From Halocaridina rubra (Eukaryota; Arthropoda; Malacostraca; Decapoda; Atyidae), in the NCBI GenBank assembly GCA_037179515.1, contig JAXCGZ010007664.1, forward strand, positions 1 through 64,000: a DNA stretch of 64,000 nucleotides. Direction: 5' to 3'. The position numbers and the translations under genes are program-made. Each line of letters begins with the position of its first letter. Positions within the stretch are counted from its first letter, which is position 1. Shown piece after piece: positions 1 through 26,676 of the stretch. The notes beneath the pieces were generated by a model. The model was not told the origin of the DNA. It ran no database searches and saw only the letters and a program-made list of their open reading frames with translations.

Positions 1-115
1 TCCTCGAAGCAAAGTAAATCCTCCCCTGTCAAATGGACAGATGAAGCGGAGAGAGCATTTTTCAAGCTCCGAGAAGCATTGGCAGGTGAGCCAGTATTAC
101 AACTGGTAAACCCTG
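1..115 (+). pseudogene. Outer Gypsy-type pol fragment, left part
   Basis: Frame 1 reads a stretch typical of the region between reverse transcriptase and RNase H in Gypsy elements (K-W-T-x-E-A-E-x-A-F followed by L-x-x-A-L). It runs to the codons for L-V-N-P, where another LTR element interrupts it. Reading resumes in the same frame at 3359 (D-F-P-F), so 1-115 and 3359-3792 are two halves of one older element. Its 5' part lies outside the window. Confidence 0.8.
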
Positions 116-305
116 TGTTATGATATAAGTGATCTAATCCTTTATTGATAATAAGGTTATTCCCTTTATCGCACCTCTTTTGTTTTCATTGTACTTCTAC
201 CTATTTGGTTTCTAATGTTTATATTGATTGAGCCGACCGGCACACATCTTGCAACAATAAACTGGAAGCCATGATATACGCTCATTATTAATACAAACCT
301 TTACA
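116..305 (+). repeat. 5' LTR of the inner Gypsy element
   Basis: 190 bp, from TGTTATGATA to CCTTTACA, matching 3164-3353 with no difference seen by eye. AATAAA lies near its 3' end, as expected for a polyadenylation signal. The direct repeat CCCTG precedes it. Confidence 0.95.
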
Positions 306-307
306 TT

Positions 308-317
308 TGGCGACGAG
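308..317 (+). promoter_or_regulatory. Primer-binding-site-like motif
   Basis: TGGCGACGAG begins two bases after the LTR end. It starts with TGG, the complement of a tRNA CCA end, at the position expected for minus-strand priming. The primer tRNA was not identified. Confidence 0.6.
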
Positions 318-673
318 TAAACCCTTCATGGATATGGGAAACCTCTTGAGTTTGGTTATATTACTGGCTTAAATAGATTCGCCTTGCAAGATTTCTGGTA
401 GGTGCCAAATGTTTTGTTTGCCGACGCCAGGATTAGGCTACCATGGTTATGCCTAATTGGATCCTGGATTGATGCTGCGTGATTCACCTCGACTAGGCTA
501 GTGTTGGATTTAAGCCTAGGTGCCCTGTATGATGTTGCTGCAGTTTTGGGCGCATGTTTCTTCAAGCCTAGCATACGTTTTTGCTACCCTAGCATATCGA
601 ATTGTCGGTTGTTTGGGTGCTACATTAGCCTAAGTGTTTGTGGATACTGGTAATATTACAGAATAGGTCCGCA

Positions 674-1864
674 ATGTCGTCGTCGTTGAATCAGATTAGA
701 ATTGATTGTTTTAATCCATCGAAAATTTCCTTGGAATTATGGCTAAGCCTATTAGAGGCACATTTTAGTCATTTAAATGTCACTGAGGCTGACGAGAAAA
801 AAAATCTCCTGCTTGTGTCATTGGGTACTGATGTTTTTAGTGTTTTAGGCAATCTTTGTGCTCCTGATTTGCCCCACACAAAGTCTTATGCAGACTTGGT
901 TCAATTATTGAAAGGTCATTTTATTGTTACGCCTTCTTATCACAGAAGTTTGCTAGCCTTCCAGCAAAGAAAAAAAAGGAAGGATGAGAGTGTAAAAGAA
1001 TTGTATGCTGATTTAAAGGCTCTAGCAAAGCATTGTAATTTTGGCAACCAATTTGATGGTAGAGTAAGAGATCAGTTATTTATGGCTGTAGATGCTGAAG
1101 TTTATTTTTCAAATATAGTGGCTCTCAACATAGATCTCCAAGCAATGACCTCTCAGGCTATTTTGGAGAGAATTTTGAACATGGAAAAAGCATTTGTAAG
1201 TGAGAAAGATGAGGTTCAGTCACAGGTTCAGGTTGTAAGAAGAAAATATGTAGGTTTATCTTGTCAACATTGTGGTTCCTCTCATGACAGCTTTTATTGT
1301 AGATTTAAGCATTTATCATGTTATAATTGTCATAAAAAGGGTCATTTACAGAAGGTTTGTAAAGAAGCCAAAAGAGAGAGTGGTTATAGTACAGCTAAAG
1401 GTTCAAATAGACCAAGCAAGAAAGATTTTAGGAGTAAACCTATGTTTAATAGTAGGAAAACTGTAAAGATTGTGAATGATCAAGATGTATCATTAAGTGA
1501 TAATGATGATGAGGATGATAAAGTGTTAACTGTCAGAGATAAAATCTATGCTGTTCATGCTGAACAATTTTATTTTTCTGTTAATAAGATCCAAGTTCCT
1601 TTTGAGGTTGATAGTGGTGCTACTGTTTCAACTTTGAATAAAGATTGGGTTGAGAAGTTGAATTTGAAAGTTGAACAATGTAAGAAACCCTTACAGGCTT
1701 ATGATGATTTTAAAATAAAGGTTTTGGGAAAAGTGGTTGCTCCTGTTGTGTATAATGGATATAATGTATCACAAGTCTTTTATGTTGTTGGTCTAAAGAA
1801 AATAATTTGTTACTCATGGAATATGGTAATGTTAAAGATGAATTGTCTCTTCATAATGATGTAG
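674..1864 (+). CDS. Gag plus protease start of the inner Gypsy element
   Basis: The frame is open from 638, but the second Met at 674, followed by M-S-S-S, looks the more natural start. The N-terminal two thirds is a Gypsy-type capsid region. Two zinc-knuckle motifs follow: a variant C-x2-C-x3-H-x4-C and a canonical C-x2-C-x4-H-x4-C (C-Y-N-C ... H ... C). A D-S-G-A aspartic protease active site lies near 1610-1621. After the protease start the frame runs into sequence that belongs to another frame and stops at 1864. This is the deletion junction at roughly 1800. An intact relative would continue into RT and RNase H. Gag may still be expressed; the protease is truncated. Confidence 0.85.
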   Translation: MSSSLNQIRIDCFNPSKISLELWLSLLEAHFSHLNVTEADEKKNLLLVSLGTDVFSVLGNLCAPDLPHTKSYADLVQLLKGHFIVTPSYHRSLLAFQQRKKRKDESVKELYADLKALAKHCNFGNQFDGRVRDQLFMAVDAEVYFSNIVALNIDLQAMTSQAILERILNMEKAFVSEKDEVQSQVQVVRRKYVGLSCQHCGSSHDSFYCRFKHLSCYNCHKKGHLQKVCKEAKRESGYSTAKGSNRPSKKDFRSKPMFNSRKTVKIVNDQDVSLSDNDDEDDKVLTVRDKIYAVHAEQFYFSVNKIQVPFEVDSGATVSTLNKDWVEKLNLKVEQCKKPLQAYDDFKIKVLGKVVAPVVYNGYNVSQVFYVVGLKKIICYSWNMVMLKMNCLFIMM

Positions 1865-3057
1865 TGTTATACAGGAATCGTATTGTAATACCTGTAGAGT
1901 TGAGGTGTAAGATATTGACTCATTTACATAATGGTCATAATGGAATAAATGCCATGAAAGCAGAGGCTAGGAAATGGGTTTGGTGGCCAAAGATTGACCA
2001 AGACCTTGCAGAGATGACAAAGAATTGTAATATTTGTTTTAAGAATTATAAACAACCACCAGCTAATACTTTGTCATGGCCTAATACGGGAAAACCATGG
2101 TCTAGGGTCCATATGGACTATGCAGGTCCTATTGATGGTAAATATTTTCTAATTGTCATTGATTCTTATAGTAAGTTCTTAGATATACAGTTCTCTAGTT
2201 CTGCAACATCTGGTGTCACTATAAATCACCTAAGGAAAGTATTTTCTAATTTTGGCTTGCCAGACATGATAGTGTCAGATAATGCTCCTAATTTTGTATC
2301 ACAGGAAATGAAGGTGTTTTTGCAAAAGAATGGTATAAAACATGTTTGTCCTGCCCCTTATCATCCAGCCTCTAATGGTCTTGCAGAAAGAGCTGTAAGG
2401 ACATTTAAGGAGGGTTTAAGGAAATTTAAAGAGGGAGATTATACTACTAAAGTTTGTCGTTTTCTTTATAACTATAGAAGAACCGTACATTCTGCTACAG
2501 GAAAAGCTCCTGCAGAGATTATGTTTAATAGAAATTTCAGAGGTACTGTAGATGTAAAGCTGAAAGAAAGTAAAGAATGTAATGATAGTCTTTCAAATGA
2601 AGAAAACATGTACAAAGTTGATGATGCTGTGTTTGCACGTAACTATGGTAAAGGTCCACTATGGGTGGAAGGTAGAATTGTAGAAGTATTGGGTTTAAGA
2701 AATTATAAAGTGCAAGTACATTGTTCAGGGAATATGATATGGAAAAGACATTCTGATCAATTGATGCATAGATATTTTGGAGATTTCAATCAGTCTAATA
2801 ATGAAATGTTGAATAATGATTATGATAATCCTGTTGTAAGTGAAATTGAAGCTGATAATCCTGTTGTAACAAGTGTTCCTAGTGAATTAACAACCAATTC
2901 TAATATTATAGAAACAAATGGTGTACTTTCAAAAGATGTTATTAATGTACCTTCAAGAGATGTAAGTAATAGTGCATGTGATGAGTTACCTATACAGACT
3001 CCAGTAGTGAGAAGGTCTCAGAGAAATATCAAGCCCCCTGATCGTCTTAATTTGTAA
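1807..3057 (+). CDS. Integrase of the inner Gypsy element
   Basis: An open frame of 416 codons; the first Met is only where the frame opens after the deletion. In order it shows an HHCC zinc domain (His pair at L-H-N-G-H-N-G, Cys pair at C-N-I-C), then a DDE core with Asp104 (H-M-D-Y), Asp158 (S-D-N-A) and Glu194 (L-A-E-R), giving the D-D35-E spacing of retroviral-type integrases. The C-terminal tail is basic and ends R-R-S-Q-R-N. The catalytic residues are intact, but the frame differs from gag/protease, so it could only be made by internal initiation or frameshifting. It is probably not expressed normally. Confidence 0.88.
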   Translation: MLLMEYGNVKDELSLHNDVVLYRNRIVIPVELRCKILTHLHNGHNGINAMKAEARKWVWWPKIDQDLAEMTKNCNICFKNYKQPPANTLSWPNTGKPWSRVHMDYAGPIDGKYFLIVIDSYSKFLDIQFSSSATSGVTINHLRKVFSNFGLPDMIVSDNAPNFVSQEMKVFLQKNGIKHVCPAPYHPASNGLAERAVRTFKEGLRKFKEGDYTTKVCRFLYNYRRTVHSATGKAPAEIMFNRNFRGTVDVKLKESKECNDSLSNEENMYKVDDAVFARNYGKGPLWVEGRIVEVLGLRNYKVQVHCSGNMIWKRHSDQLMHRYFGDFNQSNNEMLNNDYDNPVVSEIEADNPVVTSVPSELTTNSNIIETNGVLSKDVINVPSRDVSNSACDELPIQTPVVRRSQRNIKPPDRLNL

Positions 3058-3151
3058 ATAGTGTTTTGAACTCCTTATATAGAATTTTCATGTGTGCCTT
3101 GTTTTAAGAAGTTGATGACTTATTTTTTATATGTGATGTATTGCAAATTCT

Positions 3152-3163
3152 AGGGGAAAGGAA
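3152..3163 (+). promoter_or_regulatory. Polypurine tract
   Basis: AGGGGAAAGGAA lies immediately before the 3' LTR, the expected plus-strand primer of an LTR retrotransposon. Confidence 0.8.
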
Positions 3164-3353
3164 TGTTATGATATAAGTGATCTAATCCTTTATTGATAAT
3201 AAGGTTATTCCCTTTATCGCACCTCTTTTGTTTTCATTGTACTTCTACCTATTTGGTTTCTAATGTTTATATTGATTGAGCCGACCGGCACACATCTTGC
3301 AACAATAAACTGGAAGCCATGATATACGCTCATTATTAATACAAACCTTTACA
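3164..3353 (+). repeat. 3' LTR of the inner Gypsy element
   Basis: 190 bp, apparently identical to 116-305, followed directly by the target duplication CCCTG. Confidence 0.95.
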
Positions 3354-3358
3354 CCCTG

Positions 3359-3792
3359 ATTTTCCATTCATCTTGCAGACCGACGCCTCAGACGAAGGCC
3401 TGGGTGCCGTGCTCTTGCAAGCCCGATCAGACAACTCAGCAGAAGTAGCTCCAGTGCGATATGCAAGCCGCAGGCTTCGCCCTGCAGAGCGAAATTACTC
3501 CACCGTGGAGAAGGAAGCTCTAGCTGCATATTGGGCCATAAAGAAATTTGAAGTCCATCTGTATGGCCAACATTTTACACTGAGAACCGACCACCGACCT
3601 CTCCTATATTTACAGACTGCAGACAAGCTAAATCCTCGTCTGAAAAGGTGGGCACTTTACCTGAATCTTTTTAAATTCACTGCCCAACATGTTCATGGCA
3701 AGGACAATGACCTTGCTGATCTACTAAGTCGACGGTCGTTACCCTCAAATGAGGAAGCTGGTGCTGTTAGCCTAAATTTGGCTAGTCAGTAA
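3359..3792 (+). pseudogene. Outer Gypsy-type element, RNase H domain
   Basis: This continues the frame interrupted at 115. It reads a Gypsy RNase H with the four expected acidic positions visible: D in T-D-A-S, E in V-E-K-E-A, D in T-D-H-R and D in N-D-L-A-D. It then ends D-L-L-S-R, about 20 further residues and a TAA at 3790-3792. No integrase follows. Most Gypsy elements have integrase after RNase H; the Gmr1-like group has it before RT. The upstream part is off the window, so whether this is a Gmr1-type order or a 3' deletion cannot be decided here. The inner LTR element disrupts it. Confidence 0.85.
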
Positions 3793-5045
3793 AGATTACT
3801 TCTCTAATGTGTTGTTTATTTTTATGTTTATCTTTTATGTCTTTAATACTGTACTGTACTTGTTTACTTTAGCGTACAAACGTTATTCCTAATGGAAAAC
3901 GAAAAGGATGAGGAATAATTTTTTGATCGTAGTTTTATGTTTCCCTTTGTGGGACTTTGAAAGCCAGAACTTGGCAGAAACACTTTAGTTTAGTGTTGAA
4001 TAGCTGAAACTGTTTTAAATCCAGTCGCCAATGTTAGTGACGACGTGGTTCAAATGTTTAATTTGCGTATACTGTATTTTATTTTGTATATTATATTATT
4101 GCCTTCTTGCATGTGAAGCATTCATAAACTTAAATATTGATATTCACTGATATCTAATTGTGATTTAATTTTCTTGAAATTTGAATTTGATCACATTTCT
4201 TTTATGTTTTGCATGTCATTTAATGTTTTGTTTACAAGACTTGTTTACTTTTACTAATAGTATGATATGTTCCAGTGGTGGATCCCATTCTTATTATTCA
4301 TTTGTTCTTTTCCATGAGAAGGATATCTCATCCCTCATAATAACACTGAAGTCACCGTAACTTCCTCTGTTCTTTTTTCGCCTTCTGTAGTAGAATTTTG
4401 CTAAATCAATATTCTCTAGAAAGGGCCTTTGTGACAGAGTGTTTCGCTCAATGTCAACAGAGGCTGTTAGATGCCTTATTAAATAAAATTAATTCCCTTT
4501 AACATAACTGTTATTTTCTAACTAATAAAATAATTCCCACTTCTTGACTTTCGCAGATTATGATTACTTGCAATTTGTATTTTAGCTTATAGCTAATTCT
4601 ATATAGCTTATTGACTCTTCTTGTACGTGTAGAAGTATAGCCCCAATATAAAGGCTGCCCCTATTTTTCTGCCTGCTCCGAGCCAAGAAAATTAAGAAAC
4701 ACAGAACCAGTAACCTAACTTTTCATTAGTATTCTCGTTTTATTTTATTTGCTTCCACTTGTTGCACCTAAAAATACTGTCTCTCCCTTGCATCTCTGCT
4801 ATAATTGCCTGCCAGGGACCACCATTAAAATAGTCCTTAAAATGAAATCAGAGCCAATTACTGCTCTAGGAATGTCTCCTACAGATGACGTCACGAAGCA
4901 CAACAAGGAGACGCTCTCTTTTGGCGCCGAGACTGCCCAGAGGCAACATCTCGCCTGGGTGGTCTAAGTTTATTTTCAATATTTTACGTGGCATCTTCAC
5001 AGGAATTCATCTAGCACAACAAGGAATTCATCTAGCACAACAAGG
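3793..5045 (+). other. Possible 3' LTR of the outer Gypsy element; no gene seen
   Basis: AT-rich and without a convincing coding frame. A purine tract at 3894-3908 is followed by TG at 3909, where an LTR could begin. A TATAAA at 4647-4652 followed by GC-richer sequence resembles an LTR promoter. No second LTR copy is in the window, so the call is inference. A short exact 21-bp tandem duplication sits at the end (5001-5041). Confidence 0.3.
5001..5041. repeat. 21-bp tandem duplication
   Basis: The unit AGGAATTCATCTAGCACAAC, with one extra A, occurs twice head to tail. A third start follows but diverges into AAGGTGAGG. Confidence 0.85.
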
Positions 5046-5374
5046 TGAGGGATAGTGTATGGTAAAGCTCGTGGGTCAAGCAAATTGGTTTATTTTCGAG
5101 AATTAGTTACATTCGTTACTGGATAAATCTTATGGATTTCTATTCTCAGATTCCATTCCCAGTCACACGAAATTTTGTAGATTACCACACTGGAATCTCA
5201 CATGCCAAAGTTAATTCCTTAACCTGTAAATTACAGCTGATATATATTGCTGAGAAGTTTCTTTTCACTGAATGTGATAAACGAAAATCTCATCCTCTGA
5301 AGACTAGTTATGAGCCCGTAAAAATCTATCTCTCTTCCTAATAAATTCTAATTTCATTTCACCCCTTTCTATCA

Positions 5375-5835
5375 TCGTAAATAAAGTGTTTTTACTTCAA
5401 AAACTCGTCAATAAAGCTATTTGCCAAAAAGCCAAATTGCAAATATTCAAAAGGTAATTTTTCCCAGTTGGCTATGCAAATATTTCTTGTTAACCACAAT
5501 TTAATGAATGCATACCGTATTTATCTTGCTAATTCTTCATATGTTGGGGATAAAGTGTTTTGAGTTATAAGTTGCAAATACCTCAAAAGGTGGTTTTGCA
5601 CCCTTTTTTTTATTGCAAAGTTCTTGATAACTAAAAGTGAATGAATACTGTATTTATCTCGTAGATTCTTCCTTTATCCTAAATAGAGTGTTTTACCATA
5701 TTAATTGCATATCAGTAATAAGCATTGCAACTTTTGTGGTTGCCCACAATTTAAGGAATACATACAGTACTGTATTTGTCTTGCTTATTCTTCATTTATT
5801 GTGAATATATTATTTTCTTTAAAACCAGTAAAGAA
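5375..5835. repeat. Degenerate tandem repeat, about 3 units of 130-175 bp
   Basis: Three diverged head-to-tail units share the order: ATAAAGTGTTTT, a stretch around TTGCAAATA-C-TCAAAAGGT, then ATTTAATGAAT and CGTATTTATCTTGCTAATTC. They begin near 5380, 5554 and 5690. The region is AT-rich with no coding frame. Confidence 0.55.
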
Positions 5836-6282
5836 TTAATGTTTTGTATGCTATTATGGTAGCATAAATATTTCTGGTTAGCGGTGAATAACCTATATAT
5901 ATTCATCCAGTAGAATGACATTGGAAACTCATTATATGTGTGCTCATGCTTTCAGTTTCCCATTATAAACTGTGTCATTTCTGTTTCTGAAATTGCAGTG
6001 TCCTGTATTCTACTCTGCCTGTGTGACAGAGGTAATCATCGAGTTGAGGCCAAAGTCTTGGCATACGTCCGTGGTGCCGGGAAACGAACTCATACTCACC
6101 TCCTCCGGGATTCGAGGCAGCATTTCATAAAGTTTAATTTGAGAAATTTAATTCAATTCTTTTAATGTCATTGCATTTCCAAAATTAAAAGAAAGTTGAA
6201 TTCTGAGTTTCATTTAACCGACTAATGGTATTGAAGATAGGGTGTTCAAGTACAAATATCTGTCCTGTCTGTTTGTGAGCTC

Positions 6283-6498
6283 TTAACCGAGCTCGGTACT
6301 TTGAGTCCCCTTAGTAAAACAGAATCTTAAAAACATTCTAGCATCATCATTAAAACAAACCCCCACAACATCCACATACTTTTTTCCTTCTTTCAACATA
6401 TCTAAGAGTTTCACTTTATCTACAATGGTTAACATTTTCCTTTGCCGCTTAGGTTCACTACAAGAAGCCTTAGAAGATGAAGGATGCTTGGGAGGCAT
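6283..6498 (-). pseudogene. Tigger/pogo-type transposase N-terminus (remnant)
   Basis: 71 codons starting M-P-P-K, with a basic, serine-rich leader, then a CENP-B-like helix-turn-helix start (K-V-K-L-L-D-M-L-K-E-G) as in Tigger/pogo transposases. The frame loses similarity after about 50 residues and stops. The rest of the transposase, including the DDD catalytic core, is absent. The neighbouring repeats to the right (6540-7557) look like non-coding parts of the same family. Confidence 0.65.
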
Positions 6499-6529
6499 TG
6501 CAAAGGTTAAAAAATGCGAGTAAAAAAAT

Positions 6530-7100
6530 CACAAGCAAAACATATTAATAATAATAAGCACAACATGAATGGCGCACACGAGTGAGGCGAGACAATGGAA
6601 GATGGTGGGAGCCTTTGTCCGAAACGCTGATAGCGGTATCGTATTTTACATGTTGCAATACTGTTAGTATTTATGTTTTTTACTATTTTTTACTGTTATA
6701 TTATTCTTAGGCTAAGAAATACGTGTGTTTTTATCAATAAAATCATGAAACTACTGGAAATATAAATATATATGCTAGCTCACGTAGCTTCGACCCCAAT
6801 ACATTGTACGCTATCGAACACAAGCAAAACGTTTAATAAGCACAACGTGAACGGCGCACATGTGAGCCAGACTGAACGAGTCTTCGTCCAAAACGCTGAT
6901 AGCGGTATCGTATTTTACATGTTGCAATACTGTTAGTATTTATGTATTTTACTATTTTTTACTGTTTTATTATTCTTAGGCTAATAAATACGTTTTTTTT
7001 ATCAATAAAATCATGAAACTACTGGAAATATAAATATATATGCTAGCTCACGTAGCTGCAACCCCAATATATTGTACGCTATCGAACACTATTTCGTATG
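6530..7100. repeat. Tandem duplication in the Tigger-like non-coding region
   Basis: Two head-to-tail copies about 269 bp apart, measured at the shared GCTGATAGCGGTATCG (6626 and 6895). Each runs through TTTTACTATTTTTTACTG, TCAATAAAATCATGAAACTA and CCCCAATA-ATTGTACGCTATCG. A partial, diverged third copy runs at 7310-7440. Confidence 0.75.
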
Positions 7101-7439
7101 ATGCAATACTGTGAGTTATACTGTACGTACGTATATCATTCAGTTATTAGTACAATGTATATTAATTTAAAATTCATCTACTTATTTGATGATTGTACAA
7201 AATCTATTGTATTTATTCATTGTAATTTGCACCAAATATTCCTTTTGTAAAGATTATACTGTACTTTTCAAAAGAGGTGGTCAATAAACGTATCTATCTA
7301 TCTATCTACATTTATGTTTTTTACTATTTTTTACTGTTTTCTTATTCGTAGGCTGGGAAATAATTTTTTTTTATCAATTAGATAATGAAATATGCTTTTT
7401 CAATAAAAAAAAAAATGAAAATACTGAGAATTTTTTTTT

Positions 7440-7897
<458 letters not shown>

Positions 7898-7998
7898 ATT
7901 ATCATTATATGTTTTCATCCACAATTCCATAAATTTAAAATTCATCTTTTCTAAAGCAAAAACAAAAATATATTATATTGTAACAATAAAACTCTTAC

Positions 7999-24344
<16,346 letters not shown>

Positions 24345-25179
24345 TGCATTGCTGGCAACCGACTGCTGTTGACGTTGATGTTATGGTTGCTTTTGCTGTT
24401 GTTTTTATTTATGGAGACACCCACCAAAAGACATTGAACCACATCTTTCTTTTTTGAGTACTGAATCGTATCATACTTGCCATTTCACTTGCAATTTTTG
24501 TTAAGAATATTACACATGCTTTCATTAGCATACTAACTATACTTACAATTTCATCGTATTTTTAATTTCAAGAAGAAAATAATTTTCAGGAAATATATAA
24601 TTTTATTAGCAGGAGATTTTCACATACTTGAAGGGGTTTAATAATATGATATATTGAATAGAAAATTACATCAACATATAAGTAATGCGGAAATATCCTC
24701 ATTCGTCATTATATGGGAGGGGAGTTCAAATAGATATTAGCTCTAATATGGGAGAGGCAACGAGAGCTATTATCATAATAGGAAGACTTCCTTCTTTTAA
24801 TAGGTGGCTTTTTATGCTGAACATTGCCAGCTGGGCAAAATAAACAACCTGTCAAAGTTACTGTACTCTAGATAAAAGATGAAAATAGGACATTAAAAGA
24901 TACTATTTATGAGATAATTTATTACCTGTGTTAATTACTTCTCATATCTCGATCCCGTGAATCTTTCTATACTGTAATATAATGCGAAGACCTTTGTATA
25001 CTTAGGTGATATTACTAAGATATAGTACAATCTACCTCTCCGCACCTTAGCAAGAGGGTCTGACCCTCTCTTGCTACCTCTATTTTATTTTCATGCTTTT
25101 CCCCCAAATCCTCTCCATCCTGTTCCGTACACCCGATGCCGTCACTGCTCACCCCCCCCCCCCACCCCTTATACAATCC
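24345..25179. other. GOPC upstream region
   Basis: It should contain the GOPC 5' UTR and promoter (transcription to the left). No clear core-promoter motif was identified. A run of 13 C interrupted by an A lies at about 25152-25168. No other gene is seen. Confidence 0.4.
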
Positions 25180-26640
25180 CATTTCATTAGTATCTTAAGG
25201 AGTCACTGGAGTCGGGGGAGATTCCAAGATGCTGGAAACAAGCAAATGTGATACCTATCTTCAAAAAGGGAAGGGGGGATACGGCTCTGAACTATAGACC
25301 AGTTTCCTTGACCAGCATAGTTTGCAAAGTTATGGAGAAACTACTAAGGAAACATATCTCTCTTCACTTGGAATCCTTCAACTTTTTGGCAGTGAGGCAA
25401 CATGGCTTCAGAGAAGGTAGATCAACAGTAACAAACTTATTAGAATTTTATGATGAGGTAAGCCAAATCTTACAGGAAAGAGAGGGCTGGGCAGATTGCA
25501 TATTCCTAGACTTCCAGAAAGCGTTTGACACTGTTCCACATGGGAGACTTATTAGGAAGCTGCAATCAATGGCTAGAATAGGTGGAAATGTTTTGGAATG
25601 GATAAAAACTTACTTAGAAGGAAGGGAACAGAGGGTTAGAGTAAGACACTCAGTGTCTGAATGGAGAAGAGTTAGTAGTGGAGTTCCACAGGGTTCAGTT
25701 TTAGGGCCACTTTTGTTCCTTGTATATGTAAATGACCTACCAGAGTCTGTAAATTCATTCATAAATATGTTTGCAGATGATGCAAAGATTGTGAAGAAAG
25801 TAAAAAACGAGAACAATGGTAGAGAACTTCAGGAGGATCTAAATAATCTGCATGAGTGGTCAGAAAAGTGGCTAATGAAATTCAATACTTCAAAATGTAA
25901 GGTAATGAGAATGGCTACAGGTGCAAGAAGGCCCAAGCTTGACTACTCGGTGGCTGGAGTACAACTTCAAGAGACAGAAAATGAGAGAGATCTAGGAGTA
26001 AACATACTGGCAGATTTGTCTCCAGAAATACATATAAATGGCGTAGTAAGGGCAGCATATGCATTCTTATCAAATGTAAGGGTAGCCTTCAGGCACATGG
26101 ACAAGGAAATGTTCAGAAATATTTATGTAACCTATGTGAGGCCAAAACTCGAATATGCAGCCCCCTTTTGGAATCCGCACTTGAAAAAGCACATAGCTAA
26201 GCTTGAAAAAGTTCAAAGACATGCCACGAAACTGGTGCCAGAAATACGCAATCTCGGTTATGATGAGAGGCTGAGGGAATTAGACTTACCATCACTCGAA
26301 GCTAGAAGAGTGAGGGGGGATATGGTGACAGTCTTTAAATTCCTTCATGGTTATGATAGAGTGGATAGGGATCGATATTTTGATATGGCTGGCTCTAGAA
26401 CTAGAGGTCATAGTTTGAAGCTTCGTAAGAAAACTTCTTTGCTGGATGTAAGGAAATACTTTTTCAGTGTAAGAGTAGTTGATAATTGGAATTGGCTAAG
26501 CGAGGAGGTAGTTAATGCTATCTCAATCCATAGTTTTAAGGAGAGGTATGATAAGTATCACTAAGTCTAAAATGGAACCGATCAGGAGACGGGAAGATAC
26601 GAGCTTTGGGTTCTTTCCCGTAAACACAATTAGGTAATCA
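25180..26640 (+). mobile_element. Family A LINE copy 2 (CR1/L2-like, 5' truncated, RT frame intact)
   Basis: 5'-truncated copy ending in the 3' tail AATTAGGTAATCA. The open frame covers the whole RT to C-terminus. Its right 1105 bp is the left arm of the large palindrome with copy 3. Confidence 0.93.
25248..26564 (+). CDS. Family A LINE reverse transcriptase (partial, 438 codons)
   Basis: The longest family A frame. In order it shows I-P-I-F-K-K-G and N-Y-R-P-V-S-L-T-S (RT2), G-F-R-E-G-R-S-T (RT3), [12 protein letters not shown] (first catalytic Asp), [16 protein letters not shown] (catalytic pair), the thumb region with E-R-D-L-G-V, and the C-terminal R-T-R-G-H-S-L-K-L-R. The endonuclease and ORF1 are absent, so this copy cannot retrotranspose alone. 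The frame is open upstream of the first Met to about 25200, so the annotated start is only the first ATG. Confidence 0.9.
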   Translation: MIPIFKKGRGDTALNYRPVSLTSIVCKVMEKLLRKHISLHLESFNFLAVRQHGFREGRSTVTNLLEFYDEVSQILQEREGWADCIFLDFQKAFDTVPHGRLIRKLQSMARIGGNVLEWIKTYLEGREQRVRVRHSVSEWRRVSSGVPQGSVLGPLLFLVYVNDLPESVNSFINMFADDAKIVKKVKNENNGRELQEDLNNLHEWSEKWLMKFNTSKCKVMRMATGARRPKLDYSVAGVQLQETENERDLGVNILADLSPEIHINGVVRAAYAFLSNVRVAFRHMDKEMFRNIYVTYVRPKLEYAAPFWNPHLKKHIAKLEKVQRHATKLVPEIRNLGYDERLRELDLPSLEARRVRGDMVTVFKFLHGYDRVDRDRYFDMAGSRTRGHSLKLRKKTSLLDVRKYFFSVRVVDNWNWLSEEVVNAISIHSFKERYDKYH

Positions 26641-26676
26641 CTGGGGATCCCAGTCAGAAGCAACGAGGAGGGTTGG

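Larger units (their letters stand above)
116..3353 (+). mobile_element. Internally deleted Gypsy-type LTR retrotransposon (3238 bp)
   Basis: A complete but defective LTR element. It has two 190-bp LTRs (116-305 and 3164-3353) that look identical base for base, start TG and end CA, and are flanked by a 5-bp target duplication CCCTG (111-115 and 3354-3358). A primer-binding-site-like TGGCGACGAG follows the left LTR, and a purine tract AGGGGAAAGGAA abuts the right one. The internal region encodes gag, the protease start and integrase, but reverse transcriptase and RNase H are missing. Gag/protease and integrase sit in different frames around 1800, which marks an internal deletion. The element cannot move on its own. 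Identical LTRs indicate a very recent insertion. The gag shape and domain order suggest a Mag-like Gypsy element, which is inference. Confidence 0.93.
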
